Source: Altererythrobacter sp. (GTDB taxonomy: Bacteria > Pseudomonadota > Alphaproteobacteria > Sphingomonadales > Sphingomonadaceae). Taken from it: a DNA stretch of 64,000 nt. The DNA lies in the NCBI GenBank assembly GCA_031178065.1, contig JAPSJS010000002.1, positions 62,001 to 126,000 of the forward strand. The letters run 5' to 3'. The notes under the pieces are model-generated. The model did not search any database and had not been told where the DNA came from. It saw nothing but the letters and a program-made list of their open reading frames with translations. This document shows, in pieces, positions 1 through 6,855 of this stretch. Made by a program: the position numbers and the translations under genes. Positions within the stretch are counted from its first letter, which is position 1. Every line of letters starts with the position of its first letter.

Positions 1-2
1 CC

Positions 3-809
3 GACACCGCGCTCGACCTCGTCGCCAGCCTCGGCACGCTGGCCGGCGTGTGGATCGCGGCGCAGCCGGCGGACGAGGAGCACCGTTTCGGACACGGCAA
101 GGCCGAGGCGCTGGCGGCGGTGTTCCAGGTCATGCTGATCGCGCTCTCCGCCTCGGGCATCGCCTTCCGGGCGATCTCGCACCTGATCGAAGGCGGCGAG
201 ACCGCGGCGGCGGAGGAGGGGATCGCGGTCTCGCTGCTGGCGATCCTTGCGACCTTCGCCCTGCTCGCCTGGCAGCGCCACGTGATCCGCCGCACCGGCA
301 GCCTCGCGGTCCGGACCGACAACGTCCACTACCAGTCGGACCTGCTGCTCAACCTGGCGGTGATCGCCGCGCTCGTGCTCGACCAGTATCTCGGCTTCTC
401 GCGCGCGGACCCGCTGTTCGGGCTCGCCATCGCGGCCTGGCTTCTGTGGGGCGCTTGGCGGGCGGGAAGCGAGGCGATCGACCAGATCATGGACCGCGAG
501 TGGCCGGACGAGAAGCGCCAGCGCTTCGTGGAACTCGCCGCCCGCCACCCCGAGCTGAGCAATCTCCACGATCTGCGCACGCGCACCAGCGGCACGCGCG
601 ACTTCGTGCAGTTTCATGTCGACCTGCCGGGCGGCATGAGCGTCGCCCAGGCGCACGAGATCATCGAACGGGTCGAAGCCGATCTGTGCCGCCACTTTCC
701 CGAGATGGAGCTGCTGATCCACATCGATCCGCAGGGCCACGTCGACGAGCCGGACAATCCGCTCGCCGAAACCGATGAATTCGAGAAGCTGGACAAGGAC
801 GCGCCATGA
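3..809 (+). CDS. Cation diffusion facilitator (CDF) family transporter, 5' end missing
   Basis: C-terminal part of a divalent-cation/proton antiporter of the inner membrane (FieF/ZitB-like). The frame is already open at base 3, so the start lies outside the window. Visible are DTALD near the left edge and HYQSD further on, which correspond to the D-x3-D and H-x3-D metal quartet of CDF transporters. The HRFGHGKAE loop typical of the family lies between them, with hydrophobic helices around it. The last ~85 residues form the cytoplasmic ferredoxin-like domain (HVDLPGGMSVAQAHEI). The substrate (Zn, Fe, Co, Cd or Mn) cannot be read from this. The stop overlaps the next start as ATGA, so the PhzF-like gene is translationally coupled. 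Confidence 0.93.
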   Translation, partial: DTALDLVASLGTLAGVWIAAQPADEEHRFGHGKAEALAAVFQVMLIALSASGIAFRAISHLIEGGETAAAEEGIAVSLLAILATFALLAWQRHVIRRTGSLAVRTDNVHYQSDLLLNLAVIAALVLDQYLGFSRADPLFGLAIAAWLLWGAWRAGSEAIDQIMDREWPDEKRQRFVELAARHPELSNLHDLRTRTSGTRDFVQFHVDLPGGMSVAQAHEIIERVEADLCRHFPEMELLIHIDPQGHVDEPDNPLAETDEFEKLDKDAP

Positions 810-1600
810 AATTGCCCTACTGGCATGTCGATGCCTTCGCCGACCGGCCCTTTGCCGGCAATCAGGCCGCGGTCATGCCGCTCGACGAATGGCTGCCCGA
901 TCATGTGCTCCAGGCGATCGGGGAGGAGAACAACTTTGCTGAAACCGCCTTCGTGGTGCCCGACGAAAGCGGCGTAGCGGACTGGGAATTGCGCTGGTTC
1001 ACCCCCGCCTGTGAGATCCGCCTCTGCGGCCATGCCACGCTTGCCAGCGGCCACGTGTTGCTCGGACGCGACGGCGGCGAGCGGGTGACGTTCCGCACCC
1101 GCAAGGCAGGCCTGCTGGAAGTGCGGCGTAGCGACGCGGGCTACGAGCTTGCGCTGCCCGCGATCCCGACCGAGCGCTCCGATTGGCGCGAGGCGGCCGA
1201 GCTGCTTGGCACGCAGCCGCAGGAAATCTGGCGCAATCCTGACCGCTACGGGATCTATCTGTTCGGCAGCGAGGACGAGGTTCGCGCGCTGGCGCCCGAC
1301 CTGCGCGGTCTCGGCGCGCTGGGGGACGATCAGTTCATCTGCACCGCGCCGGGCCGGGACGTCGACGTGGTGAGCCGCGTCTTCGTGCCGGGCGGCGGGG
1401 TCGACGAGGACAGCGTCACCGGTTCCGCCCACGCGGCCCTCACCCCGTTCTGGGCGGCCCGGCGGGGGCGGGAAAGCTTCACCGCGCACCAGGCCTCCCG
1501 CCGCGGCGGGGATCTCACCTGCCGTCTCGAAGGCGACCGCGCCTGGCTCGGCGGCCCCTGTGTGACGGTGGTGGAGGGGACGTTCCACCTGAAGGACTGA
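806..1600 (+). CDS. PhzF-family isomerase/epimerase-like protein
   Basis: 264 residues, the usual length of the PhzF/diaminopimelate-epimerase fold, with two similar halves. The N-terminus has DAF and then FAGNQAAV (residues 9-23). NNFAETAFV supplies the expected catalytic glutamate near residue 46, GHATLA is at 75-80, and GGVDEDSVTGSAHAAL marks the second half. Family members are cytosolic and catalyse isomerisation or proton-shift reactions; the substrate here is unknown and the phenazine pathway itself is not present in the window. It overlaps the CDF transporter stop by four bases (ATGA). It ends 13 bases from the convergent serine-hydrolase gene. Confidence 0.93.
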   Translation: MKLPYWHVDAFADRPFAGNQAAVMPLDEWLPDHVLQAIGEENNFAETAFVVPDESGVADWELRWFTPACEIRLCGHATLASGHVLLGRDGGERVTFRTRKAGLLEVRRSDAGYELALPAIPTERSDWREAAELLGTQPQEIWRNPDRYGIYLFGSEDEVRALAPDLRGLGALGDDQFICTAPGRDVDVVSRVFVPGGGVDEDSVTGSAHAALTPFWAARRGRESFTAHQASRRGGDLTCRLEGDRAWLGGPCVTVVEGTFHLKD

Positions 1601-1613
1601 GTGCCGCGCCGGC

Positions 1614-2750
1614 TCAGGTCGCCGGATAGAGCTCCACGATATCGGCGAGCTCCTGCAGCATCGCCTTGCGCTCCTCGGCATCCGAATGGCCGAGGCGGAC
1701 CACGGTCAGCCTCTGCTCGGGCGAGACGAGGACGTATTGCCCCATGTGGCCGATCGCGGCGAACATCGTTTCGGGCGCGCGGTCGGGAAACAGGGGGTGG
1801 TTCTTGCTCCCGCTCTCGCCCTCCAGCGGGCGGTTGAGCCAGATCTGCATGCCGTAGTGCGGGCTGCGCTGGCTCGGCGTCGTCATCGCCTCGATCCATT
1901 TGCGCGGGACGAGCTGGACACCGCGGTAGGAGCCCTTGTTGCGCAGGAAATCGCCGAACCGCGCCCAATCCCGCGCACTACCGTGAATCAGGCTGCCGCC
2001 GATCAGTGTGCCGCTGGCGTCGAACTCCGGCACCATCGAATCCATGGCCAGAGGGCCGAACAGCCGCGTCTCGAGATAGTCGGCGACGGCCCGCCGCCGT
2101 GCCTCCGGATCGTCACTGCGGGAGAGCACGCGGGCAGCGATGTCGGCAAGGATCACGCTGGTGGCGGAGGAATACTCGAACTCGCGCCCGGGCTCGGCTT
2201 CGAGCGGCTGGCTCTCCGCCCAATCGGCCATGTCGTCCCGCCCGTCGAGGAACAGCATCCGCACTTCGGATGATTCATACGGCGGATCGCCCCCTTCGGT
2301 ATGACGCAGCCCGCTGCGCATCTGGAGGAGCTGGCGCAGGGTGATCTCGCCGCGTGGGTCGCCCGGGCGCCGCCAGCGGGGCACGGGCGGCGACTCGTCG
2401 AGCGCGAGCCGACCGTCGGCGATCAGCATGCCGATCATCACCGCCGTCACCGTCTTGGCCATCGACCAGCTGACGAAGCGCGTATCCCTGTCGTACCCCG
2501 GCGCATAGCGCTCAGCCGCGATTTCGCCGCCGTGCATCACCACCAGCGCGCGCGTTTCGCCAAGCCCTTCCTCGGCGAACAGATCGTCCACCCGGCGTGC
2601 GAGCTGCTCGGTCGGAGCGCCCGGATTCTCGGTCACCGCGGCCAGCGCTTCCTCGGTCAGCGGCTCCGGCACGGGCGCGGCATCGCTGCACGAGAGCAGG
2701 GCTGGCAGCGAGGCAAGGCAGGCGATAAGGGGGGCGGGCCGCAGGCGCAT
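1614..2750 (-). CDS. Serine hydrolase, beta-lactamase (class C/PBP4-like) family, lipoprotein
   Basis: 378 residues from the ATG at 2750. I prefer this to an upstream in-frame ATG at 2801 because it places a lipoprotein signal (LLSC, Cys about residue 21) right at the N-terminus. The catalytic SxxK is SMAK at about 96-99, the second motif is YSS at about 193-195, and a GHMGQ near the C-terminus sits where the KTG-like motif belongs. This set is typical of EstB/6-aminohexanoate-dimer-hydrolase-like esterases or peptidases rather than true beta-lactamases. It probably acts in the periplasm, anchored to a membrane. It is divergent from the 2786 gene with only ~35 bases between starts. Substrate unknown. 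Confidence 0.9.
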   Translation of the reverse strand: MRLRPAPLIACLASLPALLSCSDAAPVPEPLTEEALAAVTENPGAPTEQLARRVDDLFAEEGLGETRALVVMHGGEIAAERYAPGYDRDTRFVSWSMAKTVTAVMIGMLIADGRLALDESPPVPRWRRPGDPRGEITLRQLLQMRSGLRHTEGGDPPYESSEVRMLFLDGRDDMADWAESQPLEAEPGREFEYSSATSVILADIAARVLSRSDDPEARRRAVADYLETRLFGPLAMDSMVPEFDASGTLIGGSLIHGSARDWARFGDFLRNKGSYRGVQLVPRKWIEAMTTPSQRSPHYGMQIWLNRPLEGESGSKNHPLFPDRAPETMFAAIGHMGQYVLVSPEQRLTVVRLGHSDAEERKAMLQELADIVELYPAT

Positions 2751-2785
2751 GCGGCGTTCCCTCGCGCAGCATGGCAGGCTTGGCA

Positions 2786-3136
2786 ATGGCAAAATCCCCA
2801 CCTCGCAAAGGCCAGCCGCGCCGCCGCCGCTGGCCGCTGGTGCTGGCCGTCGTGGCCCTGATCGCGGCGGGTTTCGCCTGGTACTTCCGCGCGCCGATCA
2901 CCGGCTATTCGCAGACCGCGGCGGCCTATTCCGCCCGCGTGGCCTGCTCGTGCCGCTACCTCGGCGGGCGCAGCCTGGAAGACTGCGAGAAGGACAAGCT
3001 TGCCGGAATGGAACTCGTCATGCTGAGCGAGGATGCCGAGGCAAACAGCGTCACCGCGCGTTTCCCCCTCCTCGCCAGCGAAACCGCCACCCTGCGCGAC
3101 GGCTACGGCTGCGTGCTGGAGCGGTGGGAGGGGTAG
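2786..3136 (+). CDS. Small single-pass membrane-anchored protein, unknown function
   Basis: 116 residues from the ATG at 2786, which has GCAGG at a suitable distance; another in-frame ATG at 2771 has no ribosome site. A basic N-terminus (RKGQPRRRR) is followed by one hydrophobic segment (about residues 15-33), then a ~80-residue domain that probably faces the periplasm. That domain has three cysteines in CSCRYLGGRSLEDC and one more in GYGCVLERW, so two disulphides are possible. Codon third positions are GC-rich like the neighbours. It shares a divergent intergenic region with the serine hydrolase and ends 8 bases before convergent mnmA. I do not recognise the family. A functional link to the hydrolase is only suggested by the shared promoter region. 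Confidence 0.75.
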   Translation: MAKSPPRKGQPRRRRWPLVLAVVALIAAGFAWYFRAPITGYSQTAAAYSARVACSCRYLGGRSLEDCEKDKLAGMELVMLSEDAEANSVTARFPLLASETATLRDGYGCVLERWEG

Positions 3137-3144
3137 CGATGGAC

Positions 3145-4302
3145 TTAGGCGAGCGCGCCTTCCGTCGAATCGATCCAGCCGCCACCCACGACGCGTTCGC
3201 CGGCGTAGATCACGGCGGCTTGGCCGGGGGCGACGCCGTATTCCGGTCCCGCGAAGCGGATCGTGCAGGATGCGCCGTCGCCAAGCGGGCCCTCGATCGT
3301 GACCGGGACGGGCTTTGCGAGAGAGCGGACTTTGGCCGTTAGCGGTGTTTGTGGCAGCGGGCCGATACAGTTGGTTTCGGTAAGCCGGGCCGCAGCGACC
3401 GCCAGCATCTGCCGGGGGCCGACTTTGACGGTGCGGCTTCCCGCGTCGATTCCGACGACGTAGAGCGGTTCGGGCTGGCCGCCGATCTCGAGGCCTTTGC
3501 GCTGGCCGACGGTATAATGGACGATGCCTCTGTGCGTGCCGAGCGTCTCGCCGGTGGCGGCGTGGACGATCGGCCCGGGTTCGCCGCCTTCGGGGCGCAG
3601 CGTCTTGACGATCCGGGCGTAGTCGCCGTCGGGCACGAAGCAGATGTCCTGGCTGTCGGGTTTGGCGGCGTTGCGCAGGCCGGCGGCCTCGGCCATGCGG
3701 CGCACGTCGCTCTTCGGCAGGCCGCCTAGCGGGAAGCGCAGGAAGTCGAGCTGGTCCTCCGTCGTCGCATAGAGGAAATACGACTGGTCGCGCGCGGGAT
3801 CGAGCGCGCGGTGGAGCTCGGGGCCGTTCGCGCCCATGATCCGCCGCACGTAATGTCCCGTAGCGAGGCAGTCGGCGTCGAGCTCGCGCGCCATGCGGAA
3901 GAGATCGGTGAACTTCGGCCCCATGTTGCAGCGAATGCAGGGGACAGGCGTGCGCCCGGCGAGGTAATCGTCGGCGAAAGTCTCGACCACCTCTTCGCGG
4001 AACGCACTCTCGTGGTCGAATACGTAGTGCGCGATGCCGAGCCGGTCGGCCACGGCGCGCGCATCGGCGATGTCGTCGCCGGCGCAGCAGGCGCCCTTGC
4101 GCCCGGTCGCGGCGCCATAGTCGTAGAGCTGGAGGGTCACGCCGATCGTTTCCGCGCCGCTCGCGGCCGCCAGGGCCGCAACGACCGAAGAGTCGACTCC
4201 GCCCGACATGGCCACGACGATCCGGCTCTCCCGCGCCGGGCGCGGCAGGTCGAACAGCGCGGCGCGATCGAGTTCGCGCGCGAAGGTGGCGGGTGCATTC
4301 AT
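3145..4302 (-). CDS. mnmA: tRNA-specific 2-thiouridylase MnmA
   Basis: 385 residues. Cytosolic enzyme that thiolates U34 of tRNA-Lys, -Glu and -Gln using persulfide sulfur and ATP. The PP-loop SGGVDSS lies at about residues 33-39. CIRCN (about 122-126) carries the first catalytic cysteine and [12 protein letters not shown] the second, so the Cys pair of the family is intact. I start at the ATG at 4302 (MNAPATF). An ATG at 4335 would add 11 residues of low-complexity sequence without a better ribosome site. It is convergent with the small membrane protein and divergent from the gene at 4423. Confidence 0.96.
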   Translation of the reverse strand: MNAPATFARELDRAALFDLPRPARESRIVVAMSGGVDSSVVAALAAASGAETIGVTLQLYDYGAATGRKGACCAGDDIADARAVADRLGIAHYVFDHESAFREEVVETFADDYLAGRTPVPCIRCNMGPKFTDLFRMARELDADCLATGHYVRRIMGANGPELHRALDPARDQSYFLYATTEDQLDFLRFPLGGLPKSDVRRMAEAAGLRNAAKPDSQDICFVPDGDYARIVKTLRPEGGEPGPIVHAATGETLGTHRGIVHYTVGQRKGLEIGGQPEPLYVVGIDAGSRTVKVGPRQMLAVAAARLTETNCIGPLPQTPLTAKVRSLAKPVPVTIEGPLGDGASCTIRFAGPEYGVAPGQAAVIYAGERVVGGGWIDSTEGALA

Positions 4303-4422
4303 GCGCGCGCCCATACACGCCAGGGGCCGTTCCATAAAGCGTCAGGCGCGCGGGCGAATTTTCGAGGGACAATCACGCGCGGCTTTACTTCATGTTGACG
4401 ATGTCGGGCGTAAGGCGAGTCC

Positions 4423-4704
4423 ATGTTCGAGGGCACCATCATACCCGCCGCGGTCAACCGGCCGACCGAAGGCAGCGCATTGCGCGCACCCCGCTGGGAG
4501 GAAATCGTCATGCGGCTGGCCGCAGCGGACGAAGTGCGCCACGCGATGACGGCGGCAGGCGATCACCCGGTGGGCAACTTCGAGCGATTCGGCGAGCGCG
4601 CAGAAGGCGCGAGGCGCCAAAAACAACGTCTCGTTAACCCTAATGATTTAACCCATGGCAAAGACCAGGGCGGCAAGACATTGCCGCCGCAGAGAGCGCG
4701 GTAG
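4423..4704 (+). CDS. Small protein upstream of sciP, unknown function
   Basis: 93 residues, unrecognised. The first ~66 codons have the strong GC third-position bias of real genes here. The last ~27 codons are AT-richer and include two TTAACCC copies, so the end may also serve as regulatory DNA for sciP. The sequence has a helical, charged middle (WEEIVMRLAAADEVRHAM) and a polar tail (VNPNDLTHGKDQGGK). A GAGTC (GANTC, the CcrM methylation pattern) sits at 4417-4421 just before the start. It lies 20 bases upstream of sciP on the same strand, so co-transcription is plausible. My impression is that related small proteins precede sciP in other sphingomonads, but I could not check this. Confidence 0.55.
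   Translation: MFEGTIIPAAVNRPTEGSALRAPRWEEIVMRLAAADEVRHAMTAAGDHPVGNFERFGERAEGARRQKQRLVNPNDLTHGKDQGGKTLPPQRAR
4634..4654 (+). promoter_or_regulatory. Direct TTAACCC repeats upstream of sciP (possible CtrA half-sites)
   Basis: TTAACCC occurs at 4634-4640 and again at 4648-4654, in the same orientation, about 71 bases before the sciP start. CtrA binds TTAA-N7-TTAA and half-sites like TTAACCAT. Here the two TTAA cores are separated by 10 bases, so this is not the canonical full site. CtrA control of sciP is known in Caulobacter; for this organism it is inference. Confidence 0.35.
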
Positions 4705-4724
4705 GCCGGCGACCGAGAGATAAG

Positions 4725-5024
4725 ATGATCGAGAACCAGAAATTCCGCCCCGCCCAGGTGATCGGCCCGCTCGGAGAGCCGCTCACGCTCGAAGATCTGC
4801 CGCCGCGCAACACCAAGCGCTGGGTCGTGCGCCGCAAGGCGGAAGTCGTTGCGGCTGTCAACGGCGGCTTGCTGACCATCGACGAGGTGCTCGATCGTTA
4901 TGGCCTGACGCTCGAAGAGTTCGCATCTTGGCAACGTGCGGTTGATCGGTCGGGGATGCAGGGCCTGCGCGTTACGCGAATCCAGCATTACCGCGACCTC
5001 TACGAGCGGCAGTTGAAGTACTGA
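4725..5024 (+). CDS. sciP: SciP-like CtrA inhibitor (DUF1153)
   Basis: 99 residues, the family's usual length. The N-terminus IGPLGEPLTLEDLPP and the RWVVRRKAEVVAAV segment followed by LTIDEVLDRYGLTLEEFASW are the hallmark of DUF1153 proteins, which have a trihelical, homeodomain-like fold. In Caulobacter, SciP binds CtrA and restrains transcription of CtrA-activated genes early in the cell cycle. The C-terminus (GMQGLRVTRIQHYRDLYERQ) is also typical. It is preceded by GAGAGATAAG, a weak ribosome site. The small gene upstream and the TTAACCC pair suggest cell-cycle control of its own expression. Confidence 0.93.
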   Translation: MIENQKFRPAQVIGPLGEPLTLEDLPPRNTKRWVVRRKAEVVAAVNGGLLTIDEVLDRYGLTLEEFASWQRAVDRSGMQGLRVTRIQHYRDLYERQLKY

Positions 5025-5116
5025 TCCGTCCCTCCGGCCTGGCGCAAAGAGTGCGCGCAGCCCTAGCTCTCGACCCACATTTATCGTATCCTTCCGCCAC
5101 GGCATGAAAATGCCGG

Positions 5117-5142
5117 GGAACCGCAATGCCTTGCGCTTCGTT
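5117..5142 (+). promoter_or_regulatory. EcfG-type general stress response promoter
   Basis: GGAAC at 5117-5121, a 17-base spacer, then CGTT at 5139-5142. This matches the GGAAC-N16/17-CGTT consensus for the alphaproteobacterial sigma factor EcfG exactly. It lies 34 bases before the glsB start, with a strong Shine-Dalgarno between. The adjoining gene encodes a stress-type membrane protein, which fits the call. Confidence 0.8.
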
Positions 5143-5176
5143 GAACCGGGCATCGCACAAACAGGAGGATTTCCGA

Positions 5177-5443
5177 ATGGGATGGATTATCGCAATCATC
5201 GTCGGCGGCATTGCCGGCTGGCTGGCGAGCCTGGTGATGAACCGCGACGCATCGATGGGTATCTTCTGGAACGTGGTGGTCGGCTGCATCGGCTCGCTGA
5301 TCGGCAACGCGCTCGCAGGACCCCTGTTCGGTGTCGAGGGGAGCGTCCAGGAATTTTCGCTCACTGGCCTCATCATCGCCCTCGTCGGCGCGGTCGTGCT
5401 GCTGGCGATCGTGAATCTGGTCCAGCGCGGTCGCGTCCGCTAA
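5177..5443 (+). CDS. GlsB/YeaQ/YmgE family stress-associated membrane protein
   Basis: 88 residues with three hydrophobic segments (MGWIIAIIVGGIAGWLASL, then IFWNVVVGCIGSLIGNALAG, then LTGLIIALVGAVVLLAIV) and glycine-rich helices, the family pattern. The ATG at 5177 is chosen because AGGAGG lies 7-8 bases upstream; an in-frame ATG at 5126 has no such site and would fall inside the promoter. These proteins are small inner-membrane proteins of unclear biochemical role, induced by stress in several bacteria. An EcfG-type promoter upstream and an intrinsic terminator downstream make this a single-gene transcription unit. Confidence 0.93.
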   Translation: MGWIIAIIVGGIAGWLASLVMNRDASMGIFWNVVVGCIGSLIGNALAGPLFGVEGSVQEFSLTGLIIALVGAVVLLAIVNLVQRGRVR

Positions 5444-5466
5444 GCGCCGCGATCTCTTGAAACACT

Positions 5467-5504
5467 GAAAGGGCGGGTGCGGCGAAGGCCGTTCCCGCCC
5501 TTTC
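5467..5504 (+). terminator. Intrinsic terminator after the GlsB-family gene
   Basis: Perfect 11-base inverted repeat, GAAAGGGCGGG (5467-5477) with CCCGCCCTTTC (5494-5504), loop of 16, starting 24 bases after the stop. The stem itself ends in T residues and is followed by GCGTTTCG rather than a long T-run. Confidence 0.75.
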
Positions 5505-5651
5505 GCGTTTCGTGGTCATTCGTCGGGCGCATATGCCCCCCGTCGAACTGCGCATTGCCGCACATCGCGCAGCAGTTTATTGGCGACCGGCTATTGCCAG
5601 AAGTGAGTTATAGGGGTAACACACTTCCCGGTTCCGGAAGGCTGAAACGCG

Positions 5652-6851
5652 ATGAACTACGAAACGACTGTCACGGCCGACAGAGCCGAGGGCTATCCTA
5701 CCGATCTCGATGGCGAAACGGGCGCGCACACCACACGGCGCAGGCGGTGGATTATCATCGGTGTGATCGTGCTGGCCGTGCTCGGCGGAATCGCATTCTT
5801 CGTCACCCGCGGGGGAAGTGGCGCCAGTGTTGCCGCGGGCGAAGACCAGTCGCAACTTCCAGTTATTTCGGTGATCACGCCGGGCACGACCACGATCGAG
5901 GGCGAAATCGAGGCAAGCGGAACGCTCGCCGCTCGCCGGCCGATGCCGATCGGCTCGGTGGGTGAGGGCGGCCGTGTGGTCTCGGTGCCGGTCGATGCCG
6001 GCGATTGGGTCAACCAGGGCCAAGTGCTCGCGGTCATCGACAGCTCCGTGCAGACGCAACAAATTGCTTCCGCCCGCGCCAATATCGCTGTGGCCGAAGC
6101 CGACGCCGATCTCGCGCAGGCGGATCTCGACCGCGCGCTCCAACTGGTCGACCGCGGGTTCATCTCGCAGGCCGACGTGGATCGGCTGACTGCGACGCGC
6201 GACGCCGCCCGCGCCCGCGTCCAGGTCGCTCGCGCGCAGCTTCGCGAGCTTCAGGAGCGCACTGCCCGGCTCAACATCTACGCGCCGGCTTCCGGCTTGG
6301 TGCTCGAACGCAACGTTGAGCCTGGCCAGACTGTCGCAGGCGGCGGAGAACCGCTGTTCACAATCGCCAAGGGCGGCGAGATGGAGATGCTGGCCAAGGT
6401 GAGCGAATCCGATCTCGCCAAGCTGACCGTTGGCGTTCCGGCAGAAGTTACGCCGGTGGGAACCGACAAACGCTTTTCCGGCGAGATTTGGCAGCTCTCG
6501 CCGATGATCGAGGAAGCGAACCGCCAGGGCACGGCGCGCATCGCGCTGCCTTATGCGCCCGAGCTTCGCCCCGGCGGCTTTGGCAGCGCCACGATCGGTG
6601 GCGGGAACGTCGTGGCACCGCTGCTGCCGGAATCGGCAGTCCTGTCGGATGACGAGGGAAGCTATGTCTTCGTTATCGACGACGAGAACAAGGCGCAGCG
6701 CCGCGGCGTACGCATCGGCCTTGTGACCAGCCGGGGCATTGCGATCGCCAGCGGACTTATGGGCACCGAGCGGGTCGTACTGCGCGCCGGCGGGTTCCTG
6801 ACCGAGGGCGAAACGGTTTCGCCCCGCAAGGTGACCGCGGACAGGAACTGA
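5652..6851 (+). CDS. RND efflux periplasmic adaptor (membrane fusion protein)
   Basis: 399 residues. A cytoplasmic start is followed by a single membrane anchor (WIIIGVIVLAVLGGIAFFV, about residues 35-53). Next comes a lipoyl-like half (GRVVSVPVDAGDWVNQGQVLAVID), a long coiled-coil helical hairpin (about 140-210), the second lipoyl half (IYAPASGLVLERNVEPGQTV), a beta-barrel and a membrane-proximal domain. This is the HlyD/AcrA architecture. It links the permease encoded 4 bases downstream to an outer-membrane channel, but no TolC-type gene lies nearby. The 147 bases between the preceding terminator and this start hold no convincing promoter that I can name. Substrate unknown. Confidence 0.95.
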   Translation: MNYETTVTADRAEGYPTDLDGETGAHTTRRRRWIIIGVIVLAVLGGIAFFVTRGGSGASVAAGEDQSQLPVISVITPGTTTIEGEIEASGTLAARRPMPIGSVGEGGRVVSVPVDAGDWVNQGQVLAVIDSSVQTQQIASARANIAVAEADADLAQADLDRALQLVDRGFISQADVDRLTATRDAARARVQVARAQLRELQERTARLNIYAPASGLVLERNVEPGQTVAGGGEPLFTIAKGGEMEMLAKVSESDLAKLTVGVPAEVTPVGTDKRFSGEIWQLSPMIEEANRQGTARIALPYAPELRPGGFGSATIGGGNVVAPLLPESAVLSDDEGSYVFVIDDENKAQRRGVRIGLVTSRGIAIASGLMGTERVVLRAGGFLTEGETVSPRKVTADRN

Positions 6852-6855
6852 GCGC

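Noticed and set aside
4634-4651. Canonical CtrA full site
   Set aside because: The spacing between the two TTAA cores is 10 bases rather than 7, so I report only possible half-sites.
4563-5153. A 196-codon minus-strand open frame
   Set aside because: It is antisense to sciP and to the small gene before it. The plus-strand genes have family support (sciP) and better codon bias.
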